Source: JASJAR01 sp038530285
GTDB lineage: Bacteria > Pseudomonadota > Alphaproteobacteria > Rhodobacterales > Rhodobacteraceae
Assembly: GCA_038530285.1 (NCBI GenBank)
Contig: JBCBCY010000001.1
Location: forward strand, 186,001 to 250,000
Length of the DNA: 64,000 nucleotides
Reading direction: 5' to 3'
The notes beneath the pieces are model-generated. The model ran no database searches and was not told the DNA's origin. It saw only the letters and a list, made by a program, of their open reading frames with translations. Below, in pieces: positions 1-7,524 of the stretch (position 1 is its first letter; the number at the start of each line of letters is the position of its first letter). Both the position numbers and the translations under genes were made by a program.

Positions 1-537
1 ATCCACACCGATGCGCGGATCGGCATGCCCAAGGTGTTCTCGGCCGAAGCTGCCCTGGCCCCGCAAAACCCCTTTGTTGCGATCAGGCCCTATAACCGGC
101 GCCTGACCGAGGGTATCGCGGCGGATCTTTTTGCCGATTATGATCTTGTGATCGACGGCACAGATGATGTTGAGACACGCTATGTGGTCAATGCCGCCGC
201 CGTGGCCGCACAGGTCCCACTGGTGTCCGGCGCCATCAGCCAATGGGAAGGGCAGGTCAGCGTGTTTGACCCCGCGCGCGGGGCGCCCTGCTACGCCTGT
301 GTTTTTCCGGTCGCCGCAGCGCCCGGTGTATCGGCCACCTGTGCCGAGGCTGGCGTGGCCTCTCCCTTGCCGGGCATGATGGGCAGTTTGATGGCGCTAG
401 AGGCGATCAAGGTGATAACCGACGCCGGGACGCCCCTGAGGGGGAGGATGGCAATCTATGACGGTCTTGGCGCCGAAACCCGCACGATCAAAATCGCCCG
501 TAATCGGGAATGCCAAGTCTGCGGGACACGGGCGTGA
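1..537 (+). CDS. ThiF/MoeB/HesA family adenylyltransferase (E1-like), 5' end missing
   Basis: This is the C-terminal part of a ThiF/MoeB/HesA-family enzyme. In this family the enzyme adenylates the C-terminal glycine of a ubiquitin-like sulfur carrier (ThiS or MoaD). The reading frame is open to base 1, so the N-terminal nucleotide-binding glycine loop lies outside the window. Visible family features are the IG-PKV segment followed by an NP turn, DLVIDGTDDVETRY (the strand and Asp that bind ATP/Mg), and two CxxC pairs, CYAC and CQVC near the C-terminus, the usual structural zinc site. The usual adenylyl-acceptor Cys region reads SATCAEAGV. No rhodanese domain follows, since the protein ends at the CQVC knuckle. 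I cannot choose between ThiF and MoeB roles without the upstream genes. Confidence 0.9.
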   Translation: MHTDARIGMPKVFSAEAALAPQNPFVAIRPYNRRLTEGIAADLFADYDLVIDGTDDVETRYVVNAAAVAAQVPLVSGAISQWEGQVSVFDPARGAPCYACVFPVAAAPGVSATCAEAGVASPLPGMMGSLMALEAIKVITDAGTPLRGRMAIYDGLGAETRTIKIARNRECQVCGTRA

Positions 538-732
538 CCGCGCATACTGGCGCAGGCCAGTGGCGGACGGTCAAAACCCAAGGTCGACAGGCGTTAACGT
601 CAATCAACGTATGTCTTGGCGCGAGTTGACACATGCCCAACACAGACGACGCCAAGCCGAAACCCCTGCATTCGGACCCTTCAGATCGTGGCCCCCAAAG
701 CCCGCCGCGCCGTCCGGGAAATGCGCTGACAA
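538..732. other. convergent intergenic spacer, nothing recognised
   Basis: This 195-bp spacer separates the convergent ends of the ThiF-like gene and the LysR gene. I see no convincing gene, terminator hairpin with a T-run, or repeat core. Short open frames cross it on both strands but have no recognisable family signature. Confidence 0.5.
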
Positions 733-1656
733 TCAGCCGCGTACTGGCGTGCTCTGGGTCTGTCCAAAGTCCGCCTTGGCCCGCGAGCGCAGCCAATGGG
801 CAAATCGTTCAGGCGCCTCACCGGATTTCTTGTGGCGCAAAACAAGGTAGAACGCATCTTTTTGGGCCAGTGCGGGCAGGCCTGCCGAAACCAGGCTGCC
901 TGATGTCATCAGCGCCCCCGTGATCGACCGCCACCCCAACATCATGCCCAACCCGTCGACGGCGGCCTGGGTTGTCTGAACGTAATTGGTGAAGGATTGA
1001 CCGCTGCCGCGCACCGGCGGCTGGCCGACGCCCGCTAGGTAGTCAGACCAGGTCAACCACGACGCCTCTGGGGATCTGACATTCAAAAGCGACACCGCGC
1101 CGGGCGGAACGGCCCCTTCAAACCCGTCACGTAGGGACGGCGCGCAAACCGGTTCCACCGCTTCGGCAAACAGATGGTGCACGTCGCCGTCGCTCCACCG
1201 GCCGTGACCATAGCGGATTGCCACGTCAATTCCGTCTGCAAGGGCCGGGACACCCGATTGCGTGGTGACGACATTGACCAAAAGGTCCGGATGCGCGCGG
1301 TAGAAGATCGACAGGCGCGGCATCAGCCAATAGGTCGCGACACCGACCGAACAGGCAACGGTCACTGTGTTGGCCCGTTGGGAATTTGCCTCGCGCAGCC
1401 TGTCCAGAAGTTCAGCAATGCGCGACAGGCTTTCGGTTGTGGTCGCCGCCAGCGCATAGCCGGCTTCGGTTGGATGTGCCGGCCGGCTGCCGCGATCCAA
1501 AAGCAGAAGCCCCACGTGGTCTTCAAGCTTGCGCACGGCCTGGCTGATCGCGGGCTGGGTCACATTCAGTTCTGCTGCTGCGGCCTGAACCGAACCCGTA
1601 CGGACCACCGCCGCAAAGGACGTCAGCAAGCGAAGCGGTGGCATATCGTGATCCAT
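733..1656 (-). CDS. LysR-family transcriptional regulator (GcvA-like)
   Basis: A 307-residue LysR-type regulator. The N-terminal winged helix-turn-helix (about residues 6-65) contains LTSFAAVVRTGSVQAAAAEL, then NVTQPAISQAVRKLE and LLDRGSRPAHPTEAG, the standard LTTR signature. The rest is a periplasmic-binding-protein-like effector domain. The frame stays open upstream to 2004, but that extension overlaps the divergent dioxygenase gene and lacks LTTR sequence. I therefore start at ATG 1656; ATG 1644 and ATG 1683 are alternatives. The gene is divergent from the dioxygenase/aldolase pair, the usual LTTR arrangement, so it probably controls those genes. The inducer is unknown; a carnitine or butyrobetaine-related compound is inference. 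Confidence 0.92.
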   Translation of the reverse strand: MDHDMPPLRLLTSFAAVVRTGSVQAAAAELNVTQPAISQAVRKLEDHVGLLLLDRGSRPAHPTEAGYALAATTTESLSRIAELLDRLREANSQRANTVTVACSVGVATYWLMPRLSIFYRAHPDLLVNVVTTQSGVPALADGIDVAIRYGHGRWSDGDVHHLFAEAVEPVCAPSLRDGFEGAVPPGAVSLLNVRSPEASWLTWSDYLAGVGQPPVRGSGQSFTNYVQTTQAAVDGLGMMLGWRSITGALMTSGSLVSAGLPALAQKDAFYLVLRHKKSGEAPERFAHWLRSRAKADFGQTQSTPVRG

Positions 1657-1764
1657 AGCATAACCATTCGCTAATATTTCCATAAGCGCAATTGCCGTTT
1701 TCACACGGGCAGACAGCGCATAGCGTTTTGAGCACAACGGGTCGCAAACGAAAGGATCACGCGT
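1657..1764. promoter_or_regulatory. divergent promoter region, LysR / dioxygenase
   Basis: A 108-bp region between divergent genes. Around 1658-1685 it is markedly AT-rich for this genome, including ATAACCATTCGCTAATATTT, as expected for an LTTR operator/promoter. I could not define an exact T-N11-A inverted repeat, so the operator is inferred from position and composition. The plus-strand gene has a clear AAAGGA Shine-Dalgarno at 1751-1756. Confidence 0.4.
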
Positions 1765-2895
1765 ATGGATGGCGCCCAGATGGATGCGGTCATGCTCGAA
1801 AATGACGGGCTGACCGTGACCCTGCCCGACACGGGTCCTGCTTATTTCAACATGTGGTGGCTGCGCGACAATTGCCCGACCTCGTTCGATCCTGGAACGC
1901 GCGAACGGACCTTTGACATTTTCCATTGCAAAACGCCGCCGCGCCCGGCCGAAGCCTTTGTCGAAGACGCCACGCTGGTGATCCGCTGGGCGAATGAGCG
2001 CCATGTCTCACGCTACCCGCTTTCGTTTCTGGCCGGTTTTGCCAGGGGCGCGCGCAGGCCCGACCCCGCCGATGTGCCGCGAAAGCCGTGGTTTGCTGAT
2101 CACTACGCCCAAATCACGCGGGTCTCGCATCGGGCTCTGTTTGAAGATGCCCGCGAACGGCGCCGCTGGATGGAAGCGCTGCTTGTCGAGGGGATCGCGA
2201 TTGTCACTGACATGCCCGACACAGATGACGCCTTGACCCGGACCGCCGGCGTCCTTGGGGCCATCCGCCCCACCTTCTTTGGCCCCTATTTCGATGTGCG
2301 ACTACAGATCAATCCCACAAATCTGGCCTATACCGCCCGGGCGCTGGAACTTCATACCGATGTCCCGGCAGAAGAGTTTGCCCCCGGCATTCAATATCTG
2401 CATTGCCGCCGCAACAGCGTTGAAGGGGGCCAAAGCCTCTTTCTGGATGGCACCGCCGTTGCCAATGATCTGCGCAAAAGCGACCCTGAGGCCTTCGCGC
2501 TTTTGTCCGAAATCGAGGTGCCGTTTTACAAAGAACACGATGGGATCGATATGCGGGCCCGTCAAAAGGTGATCGAGCTTGACCACAATGGCGAGGTCGC
2601 AGGCGTGACCATCAGCCAGCACATGGCCGATGTGTTCGATCTGCCGCAACGGTTGATGGACAGCTATTATCCGGCCTTCGTGACGTTCGGGCGGATGCTG
2701 CAGGACCCGAAATACGTGATGCACTTCACGCTTGCCGCAGGAGAGTGCATTTCCTTTGACAATCACCGCATCGTGCATGGCCGCGCTGCGTTTTCGGCCA
2801 CAAGCGGAGAACGCTACCTGCGCGGCACCTACACTGACCGGGCCGAATTGCGGGGTCTTTACCGTGCGCTTGTGTCAGAAGGTCGTTTCAAATGA
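1765..2895 (+). CDS. TauD/TfdA-family 2-oxoglutarate dioxygenase, gamma-butyrobetaine hydroxylase-like
   Basis: A 376-residue Fe(II)/2-oxoglutarate dioxygenase with the two-domain layout of gamma-butyrobetaine and trimethyllysine hydroxylases. The small N-terminal domain has WWLRDNCP at about 31-38 and FHC at 53-55, likely zinc ligands as in BBOX1. The catalytic TauD domain follows. Iron ligands are visible as HTD (197-199) and the distal His in IVHGR (about 338); the 2-oxoglutarate-binding Arg is in GERYLRG (about 350-353). The likely reaction is 3-hydroxylation of a betaine-type carboxylate such as gamma-butyrobetaine to carnitine, but the substrate is inference. It overlaps the downstream aldolase by 4 nt (ATGA), so the two are translationally coupled. 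The start has an AAAGGA ribosome site 8 nt upstream. Confidence 0.9.
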   Translation: MDGAQMDAVMLENDGLTVTLPDTGPAYFNMWWLRDNCPTSFDPGTRERTFDIFHCKTPPRPAEAFVEDATLVIRWANERHVSRYPLSFLAGFARGARRPDPADVPRKPWFADHYAQITRVSHRALFEDARERRRWMEALLVEGIAIVTDMPDTDDALTRTAGVLGAIRPTFFGPYFDVRLQINPTNLAYTARALELHTDVPAEEFAPGIQYLHCRRNSVEGGQSLFLDGTAVANDLRKSDPEAFALLSEIEVPFYKEHDGIDMRARQKVIELDHNGEVAGVTISQHMADVFDLPQRLMDSYYPAFVTFGRMLQDPKYVMHFTLAAGECISFDNHRIVHGRAAFSATSGERYLRGTYTDRAELRGLYRALVSEGRFK

Positions 2896-3638
2896 AGGAC
2901 AGCGTTGAAAGCGCTGCGCTGCAGGCGCTCAGGGTTGATCTTGCGGCGGCCTTTCGGCTGGCGGTGCGGTTTGACTGGCACGAATCTATGGGGAACCATT
3001 TCAGTGCTGCGGTGTCTGAAGATGGGCGCCAGTTTCTGTTGAACCCAAAGTGGCGCCACTTTTCGTCAATCCGTGCGTGTGACCTGTTGATTGTGGATGC
3101 AGACGATGCGTCGGTGATGGACAGCCCCAACGCGCCGGACGCCTCGGCTTGGGCGATCCATGGTGCGCTACACCGCGCGCGGCCCGATATCCGTGTGGTG
3201 CTGCATTGCCACCCGCCTTACGCAACCGCGCTGGCGGCGCTTCAATCGCCCGCCCTGCCGCCGATCGATATGAACACCGCACGGTTTTTTGGGGATCTCG
3301 CCATTGATCCTGACTGCGGTGGCATCGCCGATGATGCAGCCGAAGGCGAACGGATTGCGGCCGCCCTGGGCGAGTGTTCGACGTTATTGATGGCGCACCA
3401 CGGGCTGACGTGCACGGGGCCCACCGTGGCGGCCGCTTTCGAACAGCTTTACTTCTTTGAAAAGGCGGCCCGCACCGTTTTGCTGGCGCGCGGATCGGGT
3501 CAGGCACTTGCCATCATGCCCGACGCGCTGGCGCAACACACCGCGGACGGGTGGAAGGCCTATGCCGGGATGGCGGAGGCTCATTTTGCCCACCTCAAGT
3601 CGGTGCTTGACCGCGAAGAGCCTGACTACCGCGATTGA
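2892..3638 (+). CDS. class II aldolase/adducin-family protein
   Basis: A 248-residue class II aldolase/adducin-fold protein. Zinc-coordinating motifs of the family are visible: HCHPPYATAL (about 103-105) and MAHHGLTC (about 164-166), plus GNHFS near residue 35, which forms the phosphate/substrate loop in fuculose-phosphate aldolases. Family members catalyse retro-aldol cleavage, decarboxylation or epimerisation of hydroxylated substrates. The gene is coupled by a 4-nt overlap to the butyrobetaine hydroxylase-like dioxygenase. A two-step pathway is suggestive: the dioxygenase introduces a hydroxyl and the aldolase fold cleaves beside it. I cannot name the substrate. No terminator is obvious in the 34-bp gap to the next, convergent gene. 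Confidence 0.88.
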   Translation: MKDSVESAALQALRVDLAAAFRLAVRFDWHESMGNHFSAAVSEDGRQFLLNPKWRHFSSIRACDLLIVDADDASVMDSPNAPDASAWAIHGALHRARPDIRVVLHCHPPYATALAALQSPALPPIDMNTARFFGDLAIDPDCGGIADDAAEGERIAAALGECSTLLMAHHGLTCTGPTVAAAFEQLYFFEKAARTVLLARGSGQALAIMPDALAQHTADGWKAYAGMAEAHFAHLKSVLDREEPDYRD

Positions 3639-3672
3639 CTGGACGCCCACGGGGAGGGCCGCGTCGTGCGGC

Positions 3673-4560
3673 CTATTGCACCATCGCGTCAGACAAGGCG
3701 CCCAGGGCTGCGGCGAATGCATCCAGAAAGTCGGCATCGCCCGGGGTATGGGTAAGGGGCGGAAACACGATGTTGCGTAGGCCAAGGGCCTTGGTGGCCG
3801 CGAAAGCCTCGGCGGGGGGCTCAGCTTCCCAGATCAGGACGCGCGCCTGGGTGTCGTCAACCAGGGCGCCAAGCTCGGCAAGCTGTGCGTCATCCGGCAT
3901 TGCACCCGCACCCCATTCCAACGAGGCGACCGAAAGACCGTAGCGGCGTGCAAAGTACTGATACCGCGGATGGGTGGCGATGATCGCGGTGTCTTCCAGC
4001 CCGACAAGGGCTGCGCGGGCGTCGCCATCCAAAGCTTCAAGCTCAGCGCGCAGAGTCTCAAACCGGGCGTAGACCTCATCTGCCGGGGCCAGTTGCCGCC
4101 CAGCGATGGCCGCCGCGATCGCTTCGGCCTGGGCGATGGCCAGTGTCGGGTCAAGCCAGACGTAGGCCGCCACACCTTCATGGGAATGTTCGCCCCCGTC
4201 ACCGTGGGCATGCGTGATGCTTTCGGTGACGATAAGCTGATCTTCAATGGCGGAGGTGGTGTTGACCAGCTTCGAGCGGGGCAGCGACACCCGGTCGACC
4301 CAGGTGGCAAAGCCTGCACCGTTCATAAGGATCAGGTCTGCGCCCTGGATCATCGAGATATCGGCAATCGACGGGCGCCAGAATGACGGGTCCACGTCCG
4401 CTGGCACCGGGAAGACAACCTCGGCAGTGTCCCCCAACAACCGCTCGGCCAAGTATTGCAGCGGGTAGTTCACCGCCACAACGCGCGCGCGATCCTGCGC
4501 GCTGGCCAGGGCGGCACACAGGATCATTCCGGCGGCAAGAAGGGGCGTCAGCAAGCGCAT
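3673..4560 (-). CDS. ZnuA-like periplasmic metal-binding protein with altered ligand set
   Basis: A 295-residue secreted protein of the cluster A-I (ZnuA/TroA) solute-binding family, with signal peptide about 1-22 (MRLLTPLLAAGMILCAALAS) and no lipobox Cys. Comparison from memory with ZnuA shows a striking change. The first ligand motif (DPH...PSD in ZnuA) reads DPSFWRPSIAD here, so His is Ser59. The second (MHLWLSP-like) reads AYVWLDP, so His is Tyr133. The third His (ATHPRYQYF, His197) and a C-terminal acidic residue (IWEAEPP) remain. A His-rich loop, HAHGDGGEHSHEG, is present at about 117-129. No ZnuB/ZnuC genes are nearby; the gene ends a unit with an FtsX/LolD-type ABC pair. ATG 4560 is preferred; TTG 4569, overlapping the upstream stop, is possible. 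Confidence 0.85.
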   Translation of the reverse strand: MRLLTPLLAAGMILCAALASAQDRARVVAVNYPLQYLAERLLGDTAEVVFPVPADVDPSFWRPSIADISMIQGADLILMNGAGFATWVDRVSLPRSKLVNTTSAIEDQLIVTESITHAHGDGGEHSHEGVAAYVWLDPTLAIAQAEAIAAAIAGRQLAPADEVYARFETLRAELEALDGDARAALVGLEDTAIIATHPRYQYFARRYGLSVASLEWGAGAMPDDAQLAELGALVDDTQARVLIWEAEPPAEAFAATKALGLRNIVFPPLTHTPGDADFLDAFAAALGALSDAMVQ

Positions 4561-4565
4561 CGTGG

Positions 4566-4898
4566 TCAACTCTGGCAGTTTTTCGAAATATCTTCGGGCG
4601 TCACGATCCAGTAGTTCTGATGGCTGCCGGTGTCGACTTCAATCACCAAGCCTTGAGAATGATCGACCGTGTCCAGCGGGACCGACAGCGTGCCATCAGC
4701 CTCGATCGGCAAGGTGGTCTGCAACGCATTGGCGCCGTCCAGCAGGCGCACTTCGGCCTGCTGGACCGCATTGCCGTTGGAAAACTTGGCTTCCACCGTC
4801 ACGGCCTGACAATCGACCGATGCAAAGACGATCATCTGGTGGGCCGCCGCCCCGATCGGCGCGAAAACAAGGGCACAGGCCAGTGCCGCGGCGCGCAT
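4566..4898 (-). CDS. small secreted protein of the metal-importer-like unit
   Basis: A 110-residue protein with signal peptide MRAAALACALVFAPIGAAA. Cleavage after AAA would leave a mature N-terminus of HQMIVFASVDC, with His first. The mature part is a beta-rich domain (QAVTVEAKFSNGN, AEVRLLDGA, GLVIEVDTG) with two Cys (ASVDC and SKNC) that could form a disulfide. It looks like a degraded carboxypeptidase-regulatory/DUF4198-like fold. The start at 4898 shares one base with the stop of the DUF4198 gene (TGATG), so it is coupled. A longer upstream open frame lies inside the DUF4198 gene and is discounted. I do not recognise a named family; the role is inferred from context as an extracytoplasmic accessory of metal handling. 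Confidence 0.8.
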   Translation of the reverse strand: MRAAALACALVFAPIGAAAHQMIVFASVDCQAVTVEAKFSNGNAVQQAEVRLLDGANALQTTLPIEADGTLSVPLDTVDHSQGLVIEVDTGSHQNYWIVTPEDISKNCQS

Positions 4899-5674
4899 CA
4901 CTGACCCGTCCATTCTTCGAAATGCACCCAGATCACGGCGCCAAGCTCCACAGCCTTGTTTTCGCCCGATGTGTCTTCGGTCAAGGTGTAGTCGGCTGTG
5001 TTCAAAGCGGCAAAACCCCACCAGCCGTTCGACGGTGGCGCATAGGTGAAGACCCCGTCGGCATCGGCCTTGACGGTCTGGGTGATCATCAACTTATCAG
5101 GCACGGTGGCGCCTGCGCCGTTGTTGAAGAACTCGACCTCGACTTCGGCATAAGGCACAGGCGCGCCGTCCATCTTCACGATGCCTTGGAAGACATTGTG
5201 TTCCCACAGGCCGAACGGCTTGGTCAGCGGCACAATCTCAGTCTTCAGACCCAGTTCGGTGTCCCAGCCTTCGTCGTCGCCGTAAGCGGTCACATAGGTT
5301 TTGGTGTAGTGAATGATGAAGGCGTCTTCGGCGGGTTCCCAATAAGGCTGGGGTTCCATCGCGAAAATATACGTCCCCGGCCGGTCAAGCGGATGGTCCA
5401 GCGTAAAGCCTTGGTCGTCCATCACGGTCGCGCCTTGCAGCCCGTCCAGCAGGTCGGTCGTGGCGCCCTCATGGGTGACCGAAAACGAAACGGGCATGTC
5501 CAGCATCATGCCATCAAGCTCAAACGGATGGGAAAACGAAAGTGTCAGCGACACGCTGCGCCCATCTTCCTGGCTGATCATCGGATCGCTCGGGATGATC
5601 ATACCGTAATGCGCCAACGCGGGGCCTGTTGCGATGAGACCTGCAAGCGATAGTGTAGCGAAAACGTGTTTCAT
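4898..5674 (-). CDS. DUF4198-family secreted protein
   Basis: A 258-residue exported protein with signal peptide MKHVFATLSLAGLIATGPALA. The mature N-terminus would be HYGMIIPSD, again starting with His. The body is beta-sandwich-like and rich in aromatic and acidic residues (THEGATTDLLDG, PGTYIFAMEPQPYWEP, IHYTKTYVTAYG, GVFTYAPPSNGWWGFAAL). The layout matches DUF4198, a family whose members often accompany nickel/cobalt uptake systems (NikK-like proteins) and TonB-linked metal uptake. It lies 15 nt after the FtsX-type permease and overlaps the next small secreted gene by 1 nt. Role inferred: periplasmic metal or metallophore binding for the neighbouring ABC transporter. Which metal is unknown. 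Confidence 0.85.
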   Translation of the reverse strand: MKHVFATLSLAGLIATGPALAHYGMIIPSDPMISQEDGRSVSLTLSFSHPFELDGMMLDMPVSFSVTHEGATTDLLDGLQGATVMDDQGFTLDHPLDRPGTYIFAMEPQPYWEPAEDAFIIHYTKTYVTAYGDDEGWDTELGLKTEIVPLTKPFGLWEHNVFQGIVKMDGAPVPYAEVEVEFFNNGAGATVPDKLMITQTVKADADGVFTYAPPSNGWWGFAALNTADYTLTEDTSGENKAVELGAVIWVHFEEWTGQ

Positions 5675-5689
5675 GTGACCTACGTTTGA

Positions 5690-6859
5690 TTATGAGCCAA
5701 GCGCGAGCAGCCAGCCCGTCCACGCCTCGGCGTTACGCGCGACGATCATCGCGCATGTTCCGGCAATCATTGCTGAGAACAAGAGTAATGTGAATGTCTC
5801 AGCCGACAACAGCCGCAGAACCATGCCGCGCCGGGCGCCCAGCTTCACCGCCGTGGCGATTTCGCGGGCGCGCAGCCGGTAGCTGAGGAACACGGCCAAG
5901 CCGATCGCGGCCAGGGCGGCCACGGCAATGATCGCGGTGACAACGTCCAGAAGCGATTTGATCCGAAAGATGCGGCTCACCAGCCCCTGGATCACGCCCG
6001 CGGGTTCGACGATCTGGGTCGGGCCCTCGGCATCCAGATATCGCCCCTTCAGGATGGTGGCCGACCGGGTGTCGTTTGGCACCAAAACCACGGCGGATGT
6101 CGGGAAATCGTCCTGGCTGCCGTGGAAGTGGAAGCTTTCGATATTCTCATCCGTGATCCGCTGGTATTGCACGACTGCGGCGTTTGCGAGTGCGGCACTG
6201 CCCGCGGCGACCTCGGCGGCGGTGACCACGTCTTCGTGCCCATGGCCGATCCCCTGGATGACCCAGGCTGTTTTAATGTCGACGAAGATCGCCTGGTCAT
6301 CGGGCGAATTGGTCGGCGCCAGCACACCCACGATGGGCATTTCCAAGGGGTAGACCCCGTCAAGGTCGAACAGGTTTTCGGGCGAGGACACCAGCGCGTC
6401 GCCCACGCCCTTGCCCAGCGATGCTGCAACATCCGCCCCGATCACTGCATCGCCCAGGACCGACAGACCGCGCCCTTCGGCGACGGTCAGCCCCCGAAAG
6501 TCGAAGTAATCCAGTGACGTGCCCACAATCCGAAATCCCGCCGACGAAAACGCCGTATGCAGCGGAATGGGGATCGCCAGCCCACTGTCCCAGACCGCTT
6601 CAACCTCGCGCATGGGGATCGGATCGGGTCGCTCGTCGGAGAAATAAAGCGCTGCCATTGTCAGATCGAGTTGTGATCCCCGCGCGCCCAGCAAAAGCGG
6701 TGTCGCCTCGCCCCGGGCGACCAGCGCGCGCTCGCTCGATGACAAAAGGATCTGCGTGGCAATCGGCACAAACAGTATAAGTGCTGCGACCAGCATCAGG
6801 ATCATGCTGCGCGCCCAGTGGTAGCGCAGATAGGCGAAGGCCAGATAAAGCGCGTTCAT
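5690..6859 (-). CDS. FtsX/MacB-type ABC transporter permease, short C-terminus
   Basis: A 389-residue permease of the FtsX/LolE/MacB type. One N-terminal membrane helix (about 17-40) is followed by a large extracytoplasmic domain (about 41-300) and C-terminal helices at about 303-327 and 353-373. The cytoplasmic loop RLRAREIATAVKLGARRGMV is the FtsX coupling motif. Typical members have four helices; here the protein stops about 16 residues after the third, so the last helix appears missing or very short. It overlaps the ATPase gene by 4 nt. This class usually drives envelope work or export without moving substrate across the membrane. Its pairing with a ZnuA-like protein recalls the Vibrio Zrg-type zinc system (from memory). 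Direction and substrate are inference. Confidence 0.88.
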   Translation of the reverse strand: MNALYLAFAYLRYHWARSMILMLVAALILFVPIATQILLSSSERALVARGEATPLLLGARGSQLDLTMAALYFSDERPDPIPMREVEAVWDSGLAIPIPLHTAFSSAGFRIVGTSLDYFDFRGLTVAEGRGLSVLGDAVIGADVAASLGKGVGDALVSSPENLFDLDGVYPLEMPIVGVLAPTNSPDDQAIFVDIKTAWVIQGIGHGHEDVVTAAEVAAGSAALANAAVVQYQRITDENIESFHFHGSQDDFPTSAVVLVPNDTRSATILKGRYLDAEGPTQIVEPAGVIQGLVSRIFRIKSLLDVVTAIIAVAALAAIGLAVFLSYRLRAREIATAVKLGARRGMVLRLLSAETFTLLLFSAMIAGTCAMIVARNAEAWTGWLLALGS

Positions 6860-7524
6860 GCGGTGGCAGCCTCGCGAAATTGCGCAAAGTCCAGAACGCG
6901 TTCGAACCGGGGCAAAAGCTCATGGTCATGGGTCACCGCCAACACCGCAGCACCCGCCTCAGCCGCCTGTTCGAACAACAGGTCGAGAATGCGCGCCTTG
7001 CTGTCGGGGTCCAGATTGCCGGTGGCCTCATCCGACAGAATCAACTTTGGCTGCGTGACCAGCGCGCGGCAGATTGCAACGCGTTGCTGCTCGCCCTGAC
7101 TTAAAGCGGTCGGATGCCGATCGAGCTTGTCGCCGATCCCGCAAGCCGCCGCCAGCGCCTCGGCCCGGTCACGGGCAGCCGCGTCCAGCGTCAGGGCCGG
7201 GGTGATCCGGTAGGGATAAAGGATGTTCTGGCGCGCGGGCAGGTAGTCCAGCAGCGCGAAATCCTGGAAGACAAAGCCGATGGTGCTGGCGCGGAACCGG
7301 CGCCGGGCAACATCAGACAGCCCGGCCAGATCAGTGCCCGCCACATCGATCTGGCCCTCTTGTGGTGTCAGGATTCCGGCAATCAGGTTCAACAGCGTGG
7401 TCTTGCCGCTGCCGCTGGGCCCGACGATGGCAAGGCGCTCATTGTCGGCCAGGGAGAACTCTGGCACGCGCAGGCCAAAACTTGTGTCGCTATAGCGAAA
7501 GACAAGATCCTTGATGGTGATCAT
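6856..7524 (-). CDS. LolD/MacB-type ABC transporter ATP-binding protein
   Basis: A 222-residue ABC ATPase. Walker A is GPSGSGKTT (about residues 36-44), the Q-loop is in FVFQDFALLDYLPA, the signature is LSQGEQQR, Walker B is LILSDEATGNLD, and the switch His is in AVTHDHELL. The EATGNLDPD stretch and the short length are characteristic of the LolD/FtsE/MacB (o228) subfamily, which partners FtsX-type permeases. It sits between a membrane-anchored protein (1-nt overlap) and its permease (4-nt overlap), so the four proteins are made together. Cytoplasmic, membrane-associated; powers the FtsX-type permease. Confidence 0.93.
   Translation of the reverse strand: MITIKDLVFRYSDTSFGLRVPEFSLADNERLAIVGPSGSGKTTLLNLIAGILTPQEGQIDVAGTDLAGLSDVARRRFRASTIGFVFQDFALLDYLPARQNILYPYRITPALTLDAAARDRAEALAAACGIGDKLDRHPTALSQGEQQRVAICRALVTQPKLILSDEATGNLDPDSKARILDLLFEQAAEAGAAVLAVTHDHELLPRFERVLDFAQFREAATA

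Noticed and set aside
1657..2004. N-terminal extension of the LysR gene to 2004
   Set aside because: The extension overlaps the divergent dioxygenase gene and contains no LTTR sequence; the family start is at 1656 or 1644.
3834..4319. Several minus- and plus-strand open frames of 100-160 codons across 3.8-5.6 kb
   Set aside because: They overlap well-supported genes in other frames and show Arg/Pro/Ser-rich shadow composition.
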